DNA of 36,958 nucleotides from an uncultured Flavobacteriales bacterium (GTDB lineage: Bacteria > Bacteroidota > Bacteroidia > Flavobacteriales_D > Sanyastnellaceae), in NCBI GenBank assembly GCA_943787435.1, contig CALSMK010000017.1, forward strand, positions 1 through 36,958, written 5' to 3'. A program made the translations under genes and the position numbers. The notes beneath the pieces are model-generated. The model ran no database searches. It saw only the letters and a program-made list of their open reading frames with translations, and was not told where the DNA came from. Position 1 is the first letter of the stretch, and each line of letters opens with the position of its first letter. Shown in pieces: positions 33,616 to 36,958 of this stretch.

Positions 33616-34410
33616 ATGTCTTCATCCTTTCTCGCTCAGCCCAAGGTCGTTCTGGTCACCGGTGCCACCACTGGAATCGGCGCGGCCATTGTTAAAGTTC
33701 TCGCAGCCAAAGGTCATCGGGTATGGGGAACGGGACGCAGGGTCGAAACCCGGTCTCCCCTACCGGGTCAACCTGGCACCATTGCCTTGGACGTCACCAA
33801 GCCGGACACCATTCAACGCGCTTTAGACCACATCGTCACAGAAGAGGGGCGGCTTGATGCATTGGTCAACAATGCGGGCATTGGCATGATGGGAGCCATG
33901 GGAGACACCACTGAAGCGGAACTGCTCTCTGTTTACCAGACCAACGTGGTTGGGCTACACAGCGTGAGCCGTTTATCCATCCCTCATTTGATCACATCAC
34001 AAGGTCATTTGATGCATGTGGGCAGTGTGGCAGGCGTGGTTGGATTGCCCTTCAGAGGGGTTTACTGTTCTTCAAAAGCAGCGGTTGAGCTTCTGGCTGA
34101 AGCCCAAAGCATGGAACTGGCCAGACACCACGTTAAAGTGACCGTACTTAGGCCCGGAGACTTCAAAACGGCCATCAACAACAACCGACTCAAAGTAGCG
34201 CAACCGGACGCCTCCACTTACCCTGGATTTGAGGACGTCTGTTCCGCCGTCAATTCGGAAGTGGCACATGCAAAGGACCCGGATGACATGGGGAAAGCCG
34301 TCCTTCGGATTCTGGAGCAAAGCCGTCCCCCCTCTTTACGTGACAGTCGCTCCTCCCCTGCAACGCTTGGCCATTTTGCTGAAGCGAAGCCTTCCTGCAC
34401 GGGTGTTTGA
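33616..34410 (+). CDS. Short-chain dehydrogenase/reductase, C-terminus frameshifted
   Basis: Classical SDR: VVLVTGATTGIGAAIVKVLA, GRLDALVNNAGIGMMGAMG, a Ser in HVGSVAGVVG and the catalytic GVYCSSKAAVELLAEAQSME (Y-x3-K). The true C-terminus appears to be in the next frame: after EQSRPP the frame LYVTVAPPLQRLAILLKRSL and ARRYPL (stop 34441) fits the family, while the frame ending at 34410 (LRDSRSSPATLG) does not. The switch point is six C at 34327-34332; five C would restore it. Start at ATG 33616, just after the SRP RNA tail. NAD(P)-dependent; substrate unknown. Confidence 0.88.
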   Translation: MSSSFLAQPKVVLVTGATTGIGAAIVKVLAAKGHRVWGTGRRVETRSPLPGQPGTIALDVTKPDTIQRALDHIVTEEGRLDALVNNAGIGMMGAMGDTTEAELLSVYQTNVVGLHSVSRLSIPHLITSQGHLMHVGSVAGVVGLPFRGVYCSSKAAVELLAEAQSMELARHHVKVTVLRPGDFKTAINNNRLKVAQPDASTYPGFEDVCSAVNSEVAHAKDPDDMGKAVLRILEQSRPPSLRDSRSSPATLGHFAEAKPSCTGV

Positions 34411-34462
34411 GCGGTTGATCGCAAGACGCTACCCCCTATAAGCCTGAGATAAGGCTTGTCTT

Positions 34463-34476
34463 CCCCAACTTTGGGG
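34463..34476 (+). promoter_or_regulatory. Palindrome with embedded -7-like box before the biotin carboxylase
   Basis: CCCCAA-CT-TTGGGG is a perfect 6-bp inverted repeat ending one base before the ATG at 34478. It contains CAACTTTG (34466-34473), one mismatch from TAnnTTTG, 4 nt upstream of the start. If the box is a promoter, the dyad covers it and could be an operator; a small RNA hairpin is the alternative. Confidence 0.4.
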
Positions 34477-34477
34477 C

Positions 34478-35353
34478 ATGATCGGAACCTCTCCATCCGC
34501 AGAAGCATCACGCTCCATCCGCAAAGTTCTGGTCGCCAACCGCGGTGAAATTGCCCTTCGAATCATGCGCACGCTACGCAGCATGGGCATTTCAAGCGTG
34601 GCCGTGTATTCCGATGTGGACGCCAACATGCCCTTTGCCCGTTACGCAGATGAGGCTGTCCTGATCGGACCTGCTACGGCCTCCGAGAGTTACCTCATTC
34701 CCGACCGCATTTTGGACGCAGCTCGCTCCGTCGGAGCCGATGCAATCCACCCCGGCTACGGTTTTTTGAGTGAAAATGCAGCCTTCGCCGAAGCTGTAGA
34801 ATTGGCCGGAATGGCCTTCATCGGCCCCCGACCTAACAGCATCAGAACCATGGGCGACAAGCTCTCAGCCAAAGAAGCTGTGGCCTTGCAAAATGTGCCC
34901 CTCGTCCCGGGTTCTGACGGAGAAGTCACCAACTTGGATGATGCAGAAAACCTCGCCAAAACCATTGGGTTTCCCATCATGGTCAAGGCCAGCGCCGGGG
35001 GTGGTGGAAAGGGCATGCGCGTGGTTCATGACCCCGCTCGCCTCCGGGAAGAGACTGAAAGGGCCATGAGCGAAGCCCAAAGTGCCTTTGGCAATGGGCT
35101 GTGTTCTTGGAAAGGTTTGTCACTCAGCCACGACACATTGAAATCCAAGTGCTCTGCGACGCCCATGGCAACGGTGTCCATTTGTTTGAGCGGGAATGCA
35201 GCATCCAACGTCGACATCAGAAAGTCGTGGAAGAAGCACCCAGCGCATTGCTTGGACCTGCTCTTGAGACCGAATGGGCCGTTGCGCCTTGGATTGTGCC
35301 AAAGCATGCGGTTACGTTGGTGCCGGAACTGTAGAATTCTTGGTCGATGCTGA
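34478..35353 (+). CDS. accC: Biotin carboxylase, N-terminal part (frame correct to 35100)
   Basis: The frame begins with the biotin carboxylase domain: [58 protein letters not shown] and the Gly-rich ATP-grasp loop [20 protein letters not shown]. At 35096-35098 one G is missing from GGGG; from there the true frame is +1 ([37 protein letters not shown]) and the residues in this frame to 35353 are spurious. A further A is missing at 35273-35274. Enzymes of this type carboxylate biotin for acetyl-, propionyl- or similar acyl-CoA carboxylases. No carboxyltransferase or BCCP gene follows here. Either a fresh pseudogene or a sequencing artefact. Confidence 0.85.
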   Translation: MIGTSPSAEASRSIRKVLVANRGEIALRIMRTLRSMGISSVAVYSDVDANMPFARYADEAVLIGPATASESYLIPDRILDAARSVGADAIHPGYGFLSENAAFAEAVELAGMAFIGPRPNSIRTMGDKLSAKEAVALQNVPLVPGSDGEVTNLDDAENLAKTIGFPIMVKASAGGGGKGMRVVHDPARLREETERAMSEAQSAFGNGLCSWKGLSLSHDTLKSKCSATPMATVSICLSGNAASNVDIRKSWKKHPAHCLDLLLRPNGPLRLGLCQSMRLRWCRNCRILGRC

Positions 35354-35738
35354 CCGCAACTTCTATTTCCTGGAAATGAACACAAGGTTGCAAGTGGAAC
35401 ACCCTGTGACCGAAATGATCACCGGTGTCGATTTGGTGGAAGAACAGGTGCGGATTGCGCGGGGAGAAAAACTGAGGCTGCACCAAGAAGACCTGCACAT
35501 TCAAGGACACGCCATCGAATTGAGGGTGTATGCCGAAGATGTGCCTTCAGGGTTCCTCCCCTCCACAGGAACTTTGGCCGTCCACATTGCGCCAGAAGGC
35601 CCCGGAATTCGGGTGGATTCTGGTGTAGAACAAGGCGATGAAATTTCCATTCATTACGACCCCATGATTGCCAAATTGTGCGCCCATGGCATGGACAGGA
35701 ATCAAGCCATTGAGCGGCTGCGGACGCGCCATCGATGA
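35274..35738 (+). CDS. accC: Biotin carboxylase, middle part
   Basis: After the second indel this frame carries [55 protein letters not shown] and [20 protein letters not shown], the C-terminal half of the ATP-grasp and the BC C-domain. It goes out of frame near 35724, where one extra base (CGG-A-CGC) interrupts the expected LRRAIDEYH. The opening ATG is internal and probably not a start. Confidence 0.8.
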   Translation: MGRCALDCAKACGYVGAGTVEFLVDADRNFYFLEMNTRLQVEHPVTEMITGVDLVEEQVRIARGEKLRLHQEDLHIQGHAIELRVYAEDVPSGFLPSTGTLAVHIAPEGPGIRVDSGVEQGDEISIHYDPMIAKLCAHGMDRNQAIERLRTRHR

Positions 35739-36010
35739 GTACCACCATTCACGGGGTGGAGACCACCCTGGACTTCGGGCGATTCGTCTTGGATCACGAG
35801 GCGTTTGTCTCTGGCAACTTCGACACTGGCTTTGTGGGAACCCATTTCGATGCTTCACGCTTCGGTGCCTACCTCAATCAGCGCAAAGAAGGACAAAACT
35901 GGGCGGCCGCATCTGCTGCTTTGAAGGTTGAAAACAGCACGGGTCAAATCGCCACCTCATCCTCCGGGACTTCTGAAGGATCCCGTTGGAAGAGGCGGCA
36001 TTTGGATTGA
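35735..36010 (+). CDS. accC: Biotin carboxylase, C-terminal part
   Basis: After another extra base (C at 35745-35746) the chain continues IHGVETTLDFGRFVLDHEAF and VSGNFDTGFVGTHFDASRFG, the usual end of the biotin carboxylase C-domain, and stops after SEGSRWKRRHLD. With all four indels repaired, the gene at 34478-36010 would encode about 510 residues, a normal length for a stand-alone carboxylase subunit. Confidence 0.78.
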   Translation: MSTTIHGVETTLDFGRFVLDHEAFVSGNFDTGFVGTHFDASRFGAYLNQRKEGQNWAAASAALKVENSTGQIATSSSGTSEGSRWKRRHLD

Positions 36011-36062
36011 CTGCTTGACGAAAGACGCAACTTTTTGACGGACTTTTCGTTAATGACGCGCG

Positions 36063-36680
36063 ATGTCACGCCTGTTTCCATTGATCTCAACTTTGATTTT
36101 CGCCCTTGTTGCGGGAACCAATCCCATGTGGTCTCAAACTCAAGCGCCGGACAGCATACCTCCGATGGTGCTGTTGAATGAAGCGGTCGTTGCTCCTGCG
36201 CCCAGTATACCGGACGGACATTCATGCCAACCGGGAACACGTCGGTTCAGTCGATTGGAGAAAAGGGTGCTCAAAGTCTGGCCCTATGCTGCATTTGCTG
36301 GGCTTGCCATGGATTCTCTGGAAGCCGAATTGGCCAACACCCCCTCTAAAAAACAACGGAAAGCCCTGATTTCCGATCGCGAAGACGCTTTGAAAGATCG
36401 ATTCGAGGGGGAGTTGCGCCGCCTCACCATTCGCGAAGGAATCATCTTGATTCGCCTGATTGACCGTCAAGCCAACCAAACCACGTTTGGCGTTGTTCAG
36501 GAACTCAAAGGCAGACTCAGCGCCTTCATGTGGCAGGGATTGGCCCGGCTGTTTGGTCACGATTTGAAGAGCGAATATGATCCAACAGGAGAAGATGCCG
36601 CCATCGAGTACATCATTCATCTCCATGGATTGGAAGATGCGAAGGCCGAAGCACCTCCCATCGCGAGGGCCCTTCGCTGA
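36063..36680 (+). CDS. DUF4294 family protein
   Basis: 205 residues. The signal peptide (LISTLIFALVAGTNPMWSQ) predicts export. The family core is RRFSRLEKRVLKVWPYAAFA, LANTPSKKQRKALI, GELRRLTIREGIILIRLIDR and LKGRLSAFMWQGLARLFG, ending near LKSEYDPTGED. DUF4294 is a Bacteroidota family of unknown function, usually an exported, strongly basic helical protein. It stands before the exonuclease gene with 63 bp between. Confidence 0.85.
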   Translation: MSRLFPLISTLIFALVAGTNPMWSQTQAPDSIPPMVLLNEAVVAPAPSIPDGHSCQPGTRRFSRLEKRVLKVWPYAAFAGLAMDSLEAELANTPSKKQRKALISDREDALKDRFEGELRRLTIREGIILIRLIDRQANQTTFGVVQELKGRLSAFMWQGLARLFGHDLKSEYDPTGEDAAIEYIIHLHGLEDAKAEAPPIARALR

Positions 36681-36729
36681 GGCATTCATTCCGGTCCACA
36701 AACGCCATCATCTCCCCATCTGTCCGCGT

Positions 36730-36737
36730 TACCTTTG
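36730..36737 (+). promoter_or_regulatory. TAnnTTTG box before the exonuclease
   Basis: TACCTTTG matches the -7 consensus exactly and is followed by CGGTGC and the ATG at 36744 (6-nt gap). The octamer is identical to that of the SRP RNA gene. The mRNA should start at or within a base or two of the ATG. Confidence 0.6.
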
Positions 36738-36743
36738 CGGTGC

Positions 36744-36958
36744 ATGGAAAAGGCGTTCATCCTATATGACTTAGAGGCAACGTGCTGGAGAACCAGCCGG
36801 CCCAAGCGGGTGGAAATCATTGAGGTTGGCGCTGTAAAGGTCAACGAACAACTGGAAGTGGTCAGTGAGTTTTGCGCCTTCGTGAGGCCCATGATGCACC
36901 CTGTCATCAGCAAATTTTGCACCTCCCTCACTTCCATCCGTCAATCCGATGTTGACGG
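36744..36958 (+). CDS. 3'-5' exonuclease, DEDDh family, KapD-like (3' end outside window)
   Basis: About 71 residues are visible. YDLEATCW holds the first metal-binding D-x-E of the DnaQ/RNase T superfamily, followed by VEIIEVGAVKVNEQL and FCAFVRPMMHPVISKFCTSL and TSIRQSDVD. The pattern fits the KapD/ERI-1-like group of ~180-residue exonucleases that trim RNA or DNA. The gene runs off the right edge, so the remaining catalytic residues cannot be seen. Confidence 0.85.
   Translation, partial: MEKAFILYDLEATCWRTSRPKRVEIIEVGAVKVNEQLEVVSEFCAFVRPMMHPVISKFCTSLTSIRQSDVD

Noticed and set aside
34440-34457. Hairpin AAGCCT-GAGATA-AGGCTT as terminator of the SDR gene
   Set aside because: Six weak base pairs and no T run after it; not convincing as an intrinsic terminator.
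1-36958. CRISPR arrays, tRNA or rRNA genes, insertion sequences or prophage
   Set aside because: I saw no regularly spaced repeats, tRNA-like cloverleaf with CCA end, transposase or phage genes on reading the window; the only repeats are those of the FG-GAP duplication and short homopolymers.

Overview
The window looks like a chromosomal segment of a Bacteroidota bacterium, most likely a Flavobacteriales-type lineage with unusually high GC for that group. Reasons: proteins with type IX secretion (T9SS) sorting domains, PKD/CUB/P-domain surface proteins, a recF-DUF721 pair back to back with TPR-ribH, BioY, DUF4199 and DUF4294 proteins, a large Bacteroidota-type uncharacterised exported protein, and TAnnTTTG-type -7 promoter boxes. 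There is no phage, IS element, CRISPR array, tRNA or rRNA.

Layout. 1-10264 (minus): a truncated fadH-like 2,4-dienoyl-CoA reductase gene; two tandem paralogues of a secreted FG-GAP/ASPIC-UnbV protein (copy A 1308-3375, copy B 3672-5726); and a ~1,500-residue exported protein split by a frameshift. Between the paralogues lie decayed remnants of fadH and of the large gene's 3' end, so the whole block arose by segmental tandem duplication. 10323-14326 (plus): a WbpM/PglF-type nucleotide-sugar dehydratase, a small unknown, a YigZ/IMPACT protein and a secreted esterase. 14451-16754 (minus): methyltransferase, DUF721 (DciA-like) and recF. 16901-24671 (plus): TPR protein, ribH, GT-C glycosyltransferase, DUF2461, an M1 peptidase, bioY and an M1 lipoprotein peptidase, closed by a strong hairpin terminator. 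24739-30576 (minus): ECF sigma factor, membrane PKD protein (likely anti-sigma) and a giant T9SS type B surface protein. 30669-36958: mnmA (+), GT2 glycosyltransferase and DUF4199 (-), then SRP RNA, a short-chain dehydrogenase, a biotin carboxylase broken by several indels, DUF4294 and a truncated 3'-5' exonuclease (+).

Themes. Cell-surface biology dominates: T9SS cargo, surface repeat proteins, sugar-nucleotide and glycosyltransferase genes, and a sigma/anti-sigma pair beside a T9SS giant. Biotin uptake (bioY) and a biotin-dependent carboxylase both occur. Housekeeping genes (recF, ribH, mnmA, SRP RNA) are intact.

Two patterns cut across the window. First, many genes carry a TAnnTTTG-like box only 4-9 nt upstream of the start codon; the SRP RNA gene gives an internal calibration that places the transcription start at or near the ATG, so leaderless mRNAs may be common. 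Second, single-base indels, mostly in short homopolymers, break five genes whose protein similarity continues across each break. Either the assembly has residual indel errors or several genes are freshly broken; this must be settled before any of these genes is called a pseudogene.
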